A DNA stretch of 64,000 nt from Bacillota bacterium. Its GTDB lineage: Bacteria; Bacillota; Clostridia; UBA1381; UMGS1253. The notes beneath the pieces are model-generated. The model did not search any database. It saw nothing but the letters and a program-made list of their open reading frames with translations, and was not told the DNA's origin. The position numbers and the translations under genes are program-made. Location: contig JAKJBW010000004.1 in assembly GCA_022706785.1 (NCBI GenBank), positions 42,688-106,687 on the forward strand. The letters are read 5' to 3'. This document shows positions 45,641 through 53,786 of the stretch, one piece after another; within the stretch, counting starts at the first letter, position 1, and the number at the start of each line of letters is the position of its first letter.

Positions 45641-45716
45641 GGGGCATTAGCGCAGCTGGGAGCGCACAACACTGGCAGTGTTGGGGTCAGGGGTTCGAAT
45701 CCCCTATGCTCCACCA
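45641..45716 (+). tRNA. tRNA-Ala(GGC)
   Basis: 76 nt with encoded CCA. Acceptor arms GGGGCAT / ATGCTCC (one G-U), D-arm GCGC...GCGC, anticodon stem CAACA/TGTTG with loop CTGGCAG giving anticodon GGC, T-arm AGGGG-TTCGAAT-CCCCT. Reads GCC/GCU alanine codons. Confidence 0.97.
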
Positions 45717-45740
45717 AATTTTGTTGAAAGATGTCGATAA

Positions 45741-45777
45741 AACAAGAAAACGCTCAGTAATGGGCGTTTTCTTGTTT
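45741..45777 (+). terminator. Terminator behind tRNA-Ala
   Basis: AACAAGAAAACGC and GCGTTTTCTTGTT make a perfect 13-bp stem with a 10-nt loop; the stem itself supplies T-runs. Confidence 0.8.
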
Positions 45778-45786
45778 GTGTTAAAA

Positions 45787-45810
45787 AAATCCCCGGCTAT
45801 GCCGGGGGAT
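45787..45810 (-). terminator. Orphan terminator-like hairpin facing left
   Basis: On the minus strand ATCCCCCGGC, loop ATA, GCCGGGGAT followed by TTTTTTT. No minus-strand gene ends near it on the right, so it would stop only antisense transcription. On the plus strand it sits just upstream of the promoter for the next gene. Confidence 0.55.
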
Positions 45811-45830
45811 AGTTATTGTATAAGTTGCTC

Positions 45831-45859
45831 TTGAATTTGACTAAATTATATTGTATAAT
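45831..45859 (+). promoter_or_regulatory. Promoter of the stalk-domain protein gene
   Basis: TTGAAT at 45831-45836, 17-nt spacer, TATAAT at 45854-45859. Confidence 0.7.
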
Positions 45860-45895
45860 ACCAACTAAGAATAAATAGAAAATTTGGAGGATTTT

Positions 45896-47227
45896 ATGAG
45901 GAAATATATAGCAATCTTATTATCTGCTTTTTTGTTCATAAGTTCGTTTTCGGCTTATGCTCAAAATGAATTTTTTCTTAAAGCCTTTAATATGCCTATA
46001 ACAGATGTTTCTTCGATTGCGATTCAATATGTTGCATATGGAATTCCTGAGCAGAAAGTTTGTGTGTTAGATGATGCGGCACTAATAAATACTCTTTTAT
46101 TGCAATTGCAGGATTTTGTTATCACTCACAATAATGCAGATCCATATGCAGGAATGCCACCGCAAGATATTTTGAAAACCTCAAGAGGAGGATATGAAAT
46201 ATCTTTTAATATTTCTGATGAAATCCGCTCTTTTTGGATCCTAAACGATGGGCAAATAGCAGAATATAGCCAAATACTAAGTAGGTTGCCTCAATTTAAT
46301 TATTATTTCCCCGATACAGAAAAAATCAGCAACTGGTTAGATAAAACCTTAAATATTTCCCGCATCTGGCAATCACAAAAACAAAATATTTTACTACTCC
46401 GAGATGAGGATATTAAAGTGTATCTGCAAATCGACGATATAAAAATGCGTCTGTTTTTTGATTCGCAACCTAAAATTGTTAATGGGAGAACTATGCTTCC
46501 TGTAAGAAATGTCGCCGAAGCTTTGGGCATATCGGTTCACTGGAATGAAGAAAAGCAAGAGGTTTCTTTGAACGGTAATTTTTCAATTATATTGCGGGTT
46601 GGGGAAACCACTCCCGCATGGTATCCTTATGGTGATATCCGGTTAGATGTTGCACCATTTATTGAAAATGGCAGAACTTATGTACCTCTCAGATTTATTT
46701 CAGAAGAATTTAATAGAAATGTATCCTATGATGCCGCAACGAATTCGGTATATTTATCAAGCTTAATCCAGGATGGATGGTGCGTTGATTATAAAGGGAA
46801 TTATAAGATCAAAGTTTTTCAGAATTATAATTTTGAAGGACGCTCCCATCGAGATTATATAGGGACTTTGTTTACCATCCCTTTTGAAGACCTTGAGTCA
46901 CTGTCTAAACCGGTTAAAAGTATTATTGGAGCCGGCAGAATAAATATGACTCTTGACAATGTAGTAAATTTAACTCGTGAGAAATATTCTTATAGAGAAA
47001 AGTTTAAGGTTGAGTCTGTTTCAGAAAATGAATTCTTTATTAGCTCTGAATATAACGAATCAGAAAGCAATAATGGATTGTCAAGTGCACAAAGATACGC
47101 ATTGATCTATTTAAAACAAGACGGAGATACTGTCCTAACTGCTGATATTGATTGCTATCCTGATTATTTCTTAGCATATAAAGATGACATTATAAATAAT
47201 TTAAAATCCATAACTAATATTAACTAA
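45896..47227 (+). CDS. Secreted protein with copper-amine-oxidase-N-like (stalk) domain
   Basis: 443 residues. Signal peptide at 1-22 (RKYIAILLSAFLFISSFSAYA). The first ~145 residues are of unknown family. From about 175 to 290 a PF07833-type domain: SQPKIVNGRTMLPVRNVAEA, LGISVHWNEEKQEVSLNGN, APFIENGRTYVPLRFISEEF and NVSYDAATNSVYLSS. The C-terminal ~150 residues are unassigned. Start ATG 45896 has TTGGAGG at 6 nt. AT-rich codon use differs from the flanking housekeeping genes. No operon partner. Domain call is sound, function unknown. Confidence 0.82.
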   Translation: MRKYIAILLSAFLFISSFSAYAQNEFFLKAFNMPITDVSSIAIQYVAYGIPEQKVCVLDDAALINTLLLQLQDFVITHNNADPYAGMPPQDILKTSRGGYEISFNISDEIRSFWILNDGQIAEYSQILSRLPQFNYYFPDTEKISNWLDKTLNISRIWQSQKQNILLLRDEDIKVYLQIDDIKMRLFFDSQPKIVNGRTMLPVRNVAEALGISVHWNEEKQEVSLNGNFSIILRVGETTPAWYPYGDIRLDVAPFIENGRTYVPLRFISEEFNRNVSYDAATNSVYLSSLIQDGWCVDYKGNYKIKVFQNYNFEGRSHRDYIGTLFTIPFEDLESLSKPVKSIIGAGRINMTLDNVVNLTREKYSYREKFKVESVSENEFFISSEYNESESNNGLSSAQRYALIYLKQDGDTVLTADIDCYPDYFLAYKDDIINNLKSITNIN

Positions 47228-47616
47228 ACGCCCTGCATCTATTTCGTTCACCTCAGGCAAGTCGAAAGAAGTCAATTGCTGTTGTGGTTGGCTTCTTTGT
47301 GTTTTATATGGTAAACCATATCATTAATTTGCATTATTTTCACAAATAGAAATTGAAAGATTTATGCAAAATGCATTATAACGCGTTGAACTGTGCGTCA
47401 GATATTTGCGCAGGTGTGCTATGGTAACGATACCTTTTTCTATACACAAACCACCATTCTGTTCTTCATCATGAAAATCGCCTCCAACAGGGTATAATAC
47501 CAGTTTGGAGGCGATTTTCCTATTTTGTCAACACGTCCTTTTTTTCACACAGCACTTGCGCATCACACTTTTTTTAACGCTCATCTTAGTAAAACTTAAC
47601 TGTATTGTTGCTCCCC
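47228..47616. other. Intergenic stretch between convergent genes
   Basis: 389 bases without a gene. It contains a weak hairpin AAAGAAGTC/GGCTTCTTT at 47265-47298, followed by GTGTTTT, possibly the terminator of the stalk-domain gene, and the strong terminator at 47473-47519. The AT-rich middle shows nothing else. Confidence 0.5.
47473..47519. terminator. Bidirectional terminator-like hairpin
   Basis: GAAAATCGCCTCCAA and TTGGAGGCGATTTTC form a perfect 15-bp stem; the loop contains a second small dyad GGTAT/ATACC. Stem ends give T-rich tails on both strands. Located behind the protease gene that ends at 47617. Confidence 0.75.
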
Positions 47617-50600
47617 TCATATAGGTCCGTCAACTAAAACAATTCTATCTAAGTCGGGAGCATAACTCGTATCATTGTAAAACTTAATTGCATTATACCC
47701 CGCGTCAAGCCTTACCACGACATCTTTTGTATAGACATAGTTCCAACTTTCACTGGCACAATCAACATATTGAGATGGGATTCCATTTACCGCTATATAA
47801 AATCTTCTTGTGCTGCCGGCCATGTAATAAAGTCTTATTTTGTAGTCACCAGCCTCCCTAACATAAATATCATTCAATGTTATATAGTTGTTGGGATTAC
47901 TGCCTATGTTAAATATTATCTTACCATTTGACGCAATGGATTTCGGGCCGGCATATGTAGTGCCGCTCATCGTATTCGCCTGATCTTCAGCTTCACGTGA
48001 GGAAGACAGATAAAACCAAGGCTGTTGTGATATTATTTCGCAATCATTTTGGATAGTTGATCCACCCGGTATATACCCCTTATTCCATGAAACAGGACAA
48101 TTATCATTAAAATCATTTCCATTGCCATCTCTAACTGCGAATAACCGGTTGCCTAAATAAAACCCTGTACCCATGATGCTTGTATAGTCGGTTTGTATTG
48201 CACCTGTGTCCCAATTAATCATCCTGTTATTATCGAGGTGAGACAGTCCAAAACAATGTCCCAGCTCATGCATGGAAGCTGCGACCGTTACGCCAAATTC
48301 ACTCCAGTACGGGCGGCTTGTATCATACATATTCATATTAGTAGTGTTGTAAAGTGTACTGTCTACCCCGCTTAAATCTTCGGGAATCGTATATAGGGTA
48401 GAACCTCCTACAGCAGCAAGAGCTCCTCCGCCTAATGCAAGGTCAGCAATTGAAACAAATACGCCATTAACCGTCACACGCTCACTGCAACTGATCATCA
48501 CGTGATTTTTTATGCGATTTGGGTCAGCACTAACTTGCCCATGCACATAATTATATAAATCATAATCAGTGTAATTAGGGTTTCCTTCCGAAGTATACAT
48601 TCGCATCTCCGCTCTTGTCTTGCTTGCATACTGAACATTTACAATTTCTTGCGTATCAGGCTCTCTCTCTATTCTGAATGTTTGTCTCCCATATCCTCTG
48701 TCATTCATACATTCCGCCCATGCCGACTGCGCAAGAAGAGCCATAAGCGCATATCTTTTTTTAGCGCTGGCAAGCGAATTATCTACATCCTGTGGCGCCT
48801 TGAAACTTCCATCGTCGTCACAAGGGACAAGATATGTAAATTTAACACCCGGGCCATCAACCTTAGGCTCATAATTAATAGTCAAATACTTGTCATTATG
48901 TCCGGGTGCCGAAAGCTTTATGGTATTAGCTCCCGGACTAAGCTGGGCAAGCGCCTTAAATGTCTTTTTTTCCGGGTGAACACTCCACTGCGTAGTGTCC
49001 CCTCCGTTTACTGAAACATTCACTTTGTCGGCAGAGCTTTCAGTAATCCCACGCAGTGTTAGTACTTCATAAGATATTGTCTCATTATTATTAATATTAT
49101 TGATATCTATTTCTGATGTTGGCGTTGGCGTTGGTGATTCTACTACGAAATCAATCACATATGTATAAACAGCACAGTCATCCTCCGAATGAGCATATAC
49201 TACTGCCCTGCCGCTTCCGCATGATACATCAACAGCGGCGCTGTCAGGTGAGTTCCAAGTGTACCCGTTCCTATCTGCCAGTTCTCCTGCGAAGCCTACC
49301 TCAGTTGTACCTGCCGGCAGGGTTACATCATAACCCCCGCCGGCATCTGTTGGCGAAAATCCGGGCACCGGGATCCACGTTCCATCTATCGTATATTCCA
49401 ACCTTGACAGTTTTGCGTTACGGGACGGAATACTGATATATTCTCAAACTTCACAGTCTGGCCGCTGCGCACAACTCCGTCAAAACTAGGGTCTATTCTC
49501 AGGCGTTTGAGCGTTCCCGCCCATAAGGGTTGATCAGACATATCAATTTCATAGTCTGTATACCCGGAATTAGGTGCAATGGCAAATTCCACCATTCTAT
49601 CCACTGCATACGTTGTGCTTCCCTCTGCTGTTGTACTCCAAAATATATGACCGGCTGTAGAATCCGTGTTGTTTCTCATTCTTATTTTTATTACCTTGTG
49701 ATTTGTAAGATCGATCTTCAAATTATCAGCAGACTGTATCGCGGCACTGCTGCTGCCATTCTTATAAGTTGACGTTAAGATGCCCCCGTCGGCTGATACC
49801 GTGGTATTGGCGCTGCCGTAAAAGGTCCAGCCCTCTGTGCCGCTGTCAAAATTCCACGATGTTATTGGCGCTGGCGTCGGTGTTGGCGTTGGGGGTGGCT
49901 GTGGCGTTGGCATTCCGGCGGGTCGCAAATCAAAGTCATCAAAATAGTGCGTTCCGCCCCACGAGTCTTGCAGTATAAATCTGATTACGCTGTTATTGCC
50001 ACTATTGAACCCGAATGAACATTGCCGCCACTGGTTGTTGGTGTTGGAGGTTGAGCCATTATCATATATCAGTGCGTTAGATGTATTAACTATCTTTATA
50101 GCGGTCCCGGAGTTGTTAGCTCTGTAATAGAAGTTCGCATTATAATCTGTATTAGGTGTTACCGAAATATCTTGGTAGGCGAAGGCCCAGCTGCCTGAAA
50201 TTCCCGTTTTCTTTAAAGAATAGGTGCCTGAAAGCTTTTTCTCCGTTGTTACGGCGAACTGTGCGGGTACTGTCCAGCCGGAAAGCGTTCCCGTCTCAAA
50301 GCCGGGATTTTCAAACAGATTAGCCGGCACTATAAAGTTTATCACAAAAACATTCGTAGCATCACCATCCTCCGCCGTTATTGTAACGGTGGACGTGCCG
50401 GCATGGTTTATCATGTTTACGACCCCATCTGCGGGATCAAGCGTCATTGTTGCATACGGGTCCGCTTTGGTCGCACCCACTGTCACTGAAGTCGTGCCCT
50501 CAGGCAGTATTACATTATAAATCCCACCTTCATCTGTAGCCGAAAACCCGGGTACAGACGCAGCCGAACTGCCGTCAGGCTGATAGACAAGCGCCGATAG

Positions 50601-51140
50601 CTTTGCATTATGTGACGGATTTGCCACATACAGACTCATATCATCTATGTAGTGCGTCTTGTTAGAAGCAGAATCTGATACACTCAAAACGAGCTGGCTG
50701 TAGCTCCCGCTGTTGAAATTAATGGTATACTTTTTCCACAGACTGCTGCTTGCGTTATTAACAGCGCTGGTTCCCGGCAGTATGCCCCCGCCGTCAGCGG
50801 CTGCCCTTAGGATACGCATCTGCGCTCCGTTGTAACCGCTTGATTTCATCCATAACGTCCAGACGTAATCAGTGTTGGGCCGTACAGAAACAGTCTGACC
50901 TAAATAACCCCATGTGTTGCCATTTACCAGCTTGACAGAATACGTGCCGGAATGCGCCTGTTCGGTTGATATGCTAAACTGTGGATCCCTGTATGTCCAG
51001 GGTGAAAATGCTCCTGTCTCAAAATCCGCATTTGCAAGTATATTGTCCGGCGTTGCACTCACTTTGCTGATAAGACTGGGATCGATAGCCGATAGCAGAA
51101 AGGATAGAATAATCATGATTGCTAAAAATCTCTTCTTCAT
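47617..51140 (-). pseudogene. Large secreted metzincin-type protease with carbohydrate-binding-like domains, split by a frameshift
   Basis: Two adjacent frames read as one ~1170-residue protein once a 2-nt shift near 49436-49443 is removed. Part A (ATG 51140 with GGAG, to 49386): signal peptide, CBM4/9-like domain (ILANADFETGAFSPW), cadherin-like beta-sandwich (NAKLSALVYQPDG), a second CBM4/9-like domain (NLFENPGFETGTLSGW), a Pro/Thr linker, and a third sugar-binding-like domain (WNFDSGTEGWTFYG). Part B (49401 to 47617): rest of a second cadherin-like domain, then a protease with HELGHCFGLSH (48238-48270) and Met-turn SIMGTG, and a C-terminal CBM6/35-like domain from about 48005. HExxHxxGxxH plus Met-turn is the metzincin signature. 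The domain cut by the shift continues in the other frame (RNAKLSRLEYTIDG against HNAKLSALVYQPDG), which proves the two parts belong together. Real mutation or sequencing error cannot be decided here. Confidence 0.82.
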
Positions 51141-51296
51141 GTCAAATCTCCTTTTATTATTAATTCTTGCATGCACTGTACTTCTTGAAGCATTTCCACT
51201 GTAGTAAGATACCAAGTTAAGACTGTAAGAAATATCTGTTTACATGTTAGCCCCCCATTCCTACATACTGTAATGTAAATTTTTAGTATATTTTGT

Positions 51297-51325
51297 ATGA
51301 TATATGTATATAGATATTTTGTCAA
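51297..51325 (-). promoter_or_regulatory. Promoter of the metzincin gene
   Basis: On the minus strand TTGACA (51320-51325), 17-nt spacer, TATCAT (51297-51302). Confidence 0.75.
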
Positions 51326-51485
51326 CATTTTTCGCATGACTCTTTTTTGCTTATTTCGACATATGAATCAAAAAATATTATTAGTGCTCAATTTAAATTA
51401 AAACCCTTGCTTCTGTAATTTCAACCGTCTTGTTTTATGCTGAAGCCTTTGTTTAAAATAAATATTGTGCTTATCCATCAGCCAA

Positions 51486-51514
51486 TTGATTATCTTCCCA
51501 CAAAAGGGTATAAT
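51486..51514 (+). promoter_or_regulatory. Promoter of the alpha/alpha-toroid gene
   Basis: TTGATT at 51486-51491, 17-nt spacer, TATAAT at 51509-51514. Confidence 0.7.
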
Positions 51515-51607
51515 GGTATTGTGTTGTTCAAATAAGCATTATTGATAAAATATGAAATTTGGTCTGAATTGAATCAGCGCATGATCGCATTAAGAGGAGG
51601 GAAAGGA

Positions 51608-52447
51608 ATGGCTGTAGAGAAGCAATATGCATCAGATGTTGAAGCGATATTATCGCATAGGCATGATAACGGAGCTGACCTTTGGACCGCACCCGACAAC
51701 CGTCTGCTAAAAGGTGCGCCGTTCTCAACTTTGGAGAGCGTACTGTACTTATTGGAATTGGGCATGGACCCCACAGAACCTTTACTCAAAGAAATCGCCG
51801 AATTGATATTTGGTACTTGGCAGGAGGATGGACGCTTCAAGATGTATCCTACAGGCTTTATTTACCCGTGTCAGACCATCCACGCCGCCAATGCGCTTTG
51901 CCATATGGGGTATGCCTCCGATGCCAGACTGCAAAAAACCTTCCAGCATCTTTTAAATATCCAGTATACAGACGGCGGCTGGCGCTGCAATAAATTCAGC
52001 TATGGCCGGGGCCCGGAAACCGAATATTCAAATCCCTTCCCAACGCTTACTGCCCTGAATGCGTTCCGCTTTAGCGACTATTGGCGCAAAGAACCGGCGC
52101 TTGACAAGGCCGTGGATTTTTTGCTGGAGCATTGGACAATCAGGAAGCCGATCGGCCCTTGCCACTATGGAATCGGTACATTATTCATGCAGGTCGAATA
52201 TCCTTTCAGAAACTACAACCTTTTTGTTTATGTCTATGTTTTATCCTTTTACAACCGGGCGACGGGGGACAAGCGGTTTCGCGAAGCCTTGGAAGCACTG
52301 GAATCCAAAATGGCGGATGGGCAGATTGTGGTTGAGCGTGTTGTGCCGAAGCTGGCCAGGCTTTCTTTCTGTAAAAAGGGTGAAACAAGTGCATTGGCAA
52401 CAATACGCTATCATGAAATTCTACAAAACCTTCAAACAGTAAAATAG
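51608..52447 (+). CDS. Prenyltransferase/squalene-oxidase repeat (alpha/alpha toroid) protein
   Basis: 279 residues from ATG 51608, with AGGAGGG just upstream; the open frame to 51542 has no site. No signal peptide. Helical repeats with Gly/Asp/Trp turns: LIFGTWQEDGRFKMYPTGF near 78 and HLLNIQYTDGGWRCNKFSYG near 117, similar to the QxxDGxW-like turns of terpene cyclase and protein prenyltransferase toroids. Catalytic DxDD or DDxD motifs of cyclases are not present, so a terpene-forming role is unsupported. Such short toroid proteins occur in Clostridia without known function. Single gene between its own promoter and a gene-poor stretch. Confidence 0.7.
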   Translation: MAVEKQYASDVEAILSHRHDNGADLWTAPDNRLLKGAPFSTLESVLYLLELGMDPTEPLLKEIAELIFGTWQEDGRFKMYPTGFIYPCQTIHAANALCHMGYASDARLQKTFQHLLNIQYTDGGWRCNKFSYGRGPETEYSNPFPTLTALNAFRFSDYWRKEPALDKAVDFLLEHWTIRKPIGPCHYGIGTLFMQVEYPFRNYNLFVYVYVLSFYNRATGDKRFREALEALESKMADGQIVVERVVPKLARLSFCKKGETSALATIRYHEILQNLQTVK

Positions 52448-52634
52448 CCTGTATTCATAGTATGAGTATAATCAACTTTAAAATATAACATCATAGAAGC
52501 GAAAATCCGAAAAATGCTTTGGCATCTTTTACGTTATATGATATAACCAGGCATCCCCGCAAAAAAAGAAAAGACCTAAAAGTACATATTGACTATGGCC
52601 TTTTCTCTTAAAATTTACATTATGTCATTTCAGT

Positions 52635-52958
52635 TCAGCAGGGTGGGGGAGCAGGCATATCATCACAGCATCCGCAAGCCTCTGAACACACCTCGCTGTC
52701 CTGATTGGCATTCTGGCCGCATTCCTCGGCAATTTGTCCGCCTTGGTTCGCGTTCTGGCCCCTTTCTCCGGAGATTTGTCCGCCTTCCTGAGCTTTTTGT
52801 TTCAAGCCCGCTTCACTGTCTTCATTCGCGTTATTATTAGTATTATAAATCGTAATATAAACTGCAGGTACGCATTTGTCATATTTGACAACGACGCTTT
52901 CTTCCGGCTTTTTATCGGTATTATGCTTTGAGTTACATGGTTTAATATATTCGTACAT
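52635..52958 (-). CDS. Small Gln/Gly repeat, Cys-rich protein; possible spore-coat-type protein
   Basis: 107 residues from ATG 52958, with CAGGGGG 10 nt upstream and a promoter-like element 35 nt upstream; the longer frame to 53132 would include that promoter. No signal peptide. Residues 1-45 contain YEYIKPCN and VVVKYDKCVPAVYITIYN; then two 14-residue repeats, GGQISGERGQNANQ and GGQIAEECGQNANQ; the end is EVCSEACGCCDDMPAPPPC. Composition (Gln, Asn, Gly, Cys) and the sigma-K-like -10 box suggest a cross-linked spore outer-layer protein. This is inference; no family was recognised. Confidence 0.6.
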   Translation of the reverse strand: MYEYIKPCNSKHNTDKKPEESVVVKYDKCVPAVYITIYNTNNNANEDSEAGLKQKAQEGGQISGERGQNANQGGQIAEECGQNANQDSEVCSEACGCCDDMPAPPPC

Positions 52959-52992
52959 GATAGATTCACCCCCTGTCTGCTTGACACACTGA

Positions 52993-53019
52993 TAGTATAT
53001 GTTCAAGTTTACATAATGT
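52993..53019 (-). promoter_or_regulatory. Sporulation-type promoter candidate
   Basis: On the minus strand CATATACTA (52993-53001) fits the mother-cell -10 pattern CATANNNTA, with AC 16 nt upstream as in sigma-K promoters. A sigma-A reading (TACACA-N17-TATACT) is also possible. Confidence 0.4.
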
Positions 53020-53096
53020 GTATATTGTTTGATACCTGAGCAGCAGCTTGAAACTGCCGAAAAAAGCTTTTCTGACATCTGTACTGAATTAAACTG

Positions 53097-53124
53097 TTTA
53101 CAATCACGCAATCTGTGATATAAT
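53097..53124 (+). promoter_or_regulatory. Promoter of the SpeE-like membrane pair
   Basis: TTTACA at 53097-53102, 16-nt spacer, TATAAT at 53119-53124 with TGA before it (extended -10); 32 nt before the GTG start. Confidence 0.7.
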
Positions 53125-53156
53125 AAACGCAATCATAATTATTAGGGGGGAGCGGC

Positions 53157-53786
53157 GTGGCAAAAGCGGGAAAAGCCCTGTTGATGCGCTATAACGCAAG
53201 AATTATTCTCTGCATGTTTGGGATATCGGGAGCGGCCGCACTGATATATCAAATTGTATGGTCAAGATGGCTTCAGTTTATTTTCGGCTCAACAGTTCAG
53301 ACGGTATCAACCATATTCGCCGCATTTTTGCTTGGCTTCTCGCTGGGTTCCTATTTTTTCAGAAATTTGGCCGATACTACCGACAAGCCCATAAAAATCC
53401 TGTCGTATATTGAAATCGGCATAGGGCTGTACGGCTTTTTAATGCCGCTGATTTTGTGGCTTGCCGCCTTAATCTATCCGTTGATTGCACATTACATGAT
53501 TATCAAGACCATATTTTGCATGCTCATCATATTGACACCCACAACACTGCTCGGCGCTATTTGGCCCTTTGTCAGCAGATATTATCTGAAAAATGACAGC
53601 AATCTTGGCAAAAAAACCGGCAGTATTTATTCTGTCAACTCGCTCGGTTCATGCGTCGGAGCGTTTGCGGGCGGATTTATATTTGTTCCTCTTTTCGGCA
53701 TTACGGCAACGGCGTTCATTGCCTCTGCGCTTAGCATAATTGCCGGCGCGCTGCTATTTTTTATCAAGGAGGAAACAATAAAATGA
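53157..53786 (+). CDS. Six-helix membrane protein, homologous to the membrane half of fused MFS/spermidine-synthase proteins
   Basis: 209 residues, about six hydrophobic helices (19-38, 44-66, 76-110, 117-140, 160-178, 184-203) and no soluble domain. Start GTG 53157 behind GGGGGGAG. Family marks ISGAAALIYQIVWSRWLQFIFG, FLLGFSLGSYFF and PTTLLGAIWPFVSRYYL are repeated in the next gene (SGVSALILEVTWIRPIGFVF, MAGLALGSFLAG, PTTLMGATFPVVTKFYV). It therefore looks like the first of two membrane units that are fused in one polypeptide in related proteins. ATGA overlap with the next gene points to a complex of the two products. Confidence 0.82.
   Translation: MAKAGKALLMRYNARIILCMFGISGAAALIYQIVWSRWLQFIFGSTVQTVSTIFAAFLLGFSLGSYFFRNLADTTDKPIKILSYIEIGIGLYGFLMPLILWLAALIYPLIAHYMIIKTIFCMLIILTPTTLLGAIWPFVSRYYLKNDSNLGKKTGSIYSVNSLGSCVGAFAGGFIFVPLFGITATAFIASALSIIAGALLFFIKEETIK

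Larger units (their letters stand above)
51141..51607. other. Divergent promoter region between the protease and toroid genes
   Basis: 467 AT-rich bases, no gene. It carries a minus-strand promoter (51297-51325) and a plus-strand promoter (51486-51514), listed separately. The protease transcript has a leader of about 150 nt in which I saw no known riboswitch. Confidence 0.6.

Noticed and set aside
49871..49916. GGCGTTGG-type tandem repeat as a mobile or CRISPR-like repeat
   Set aside because: It encodes the Pro/Thr linker of the protease, a common secreted-protein linker.
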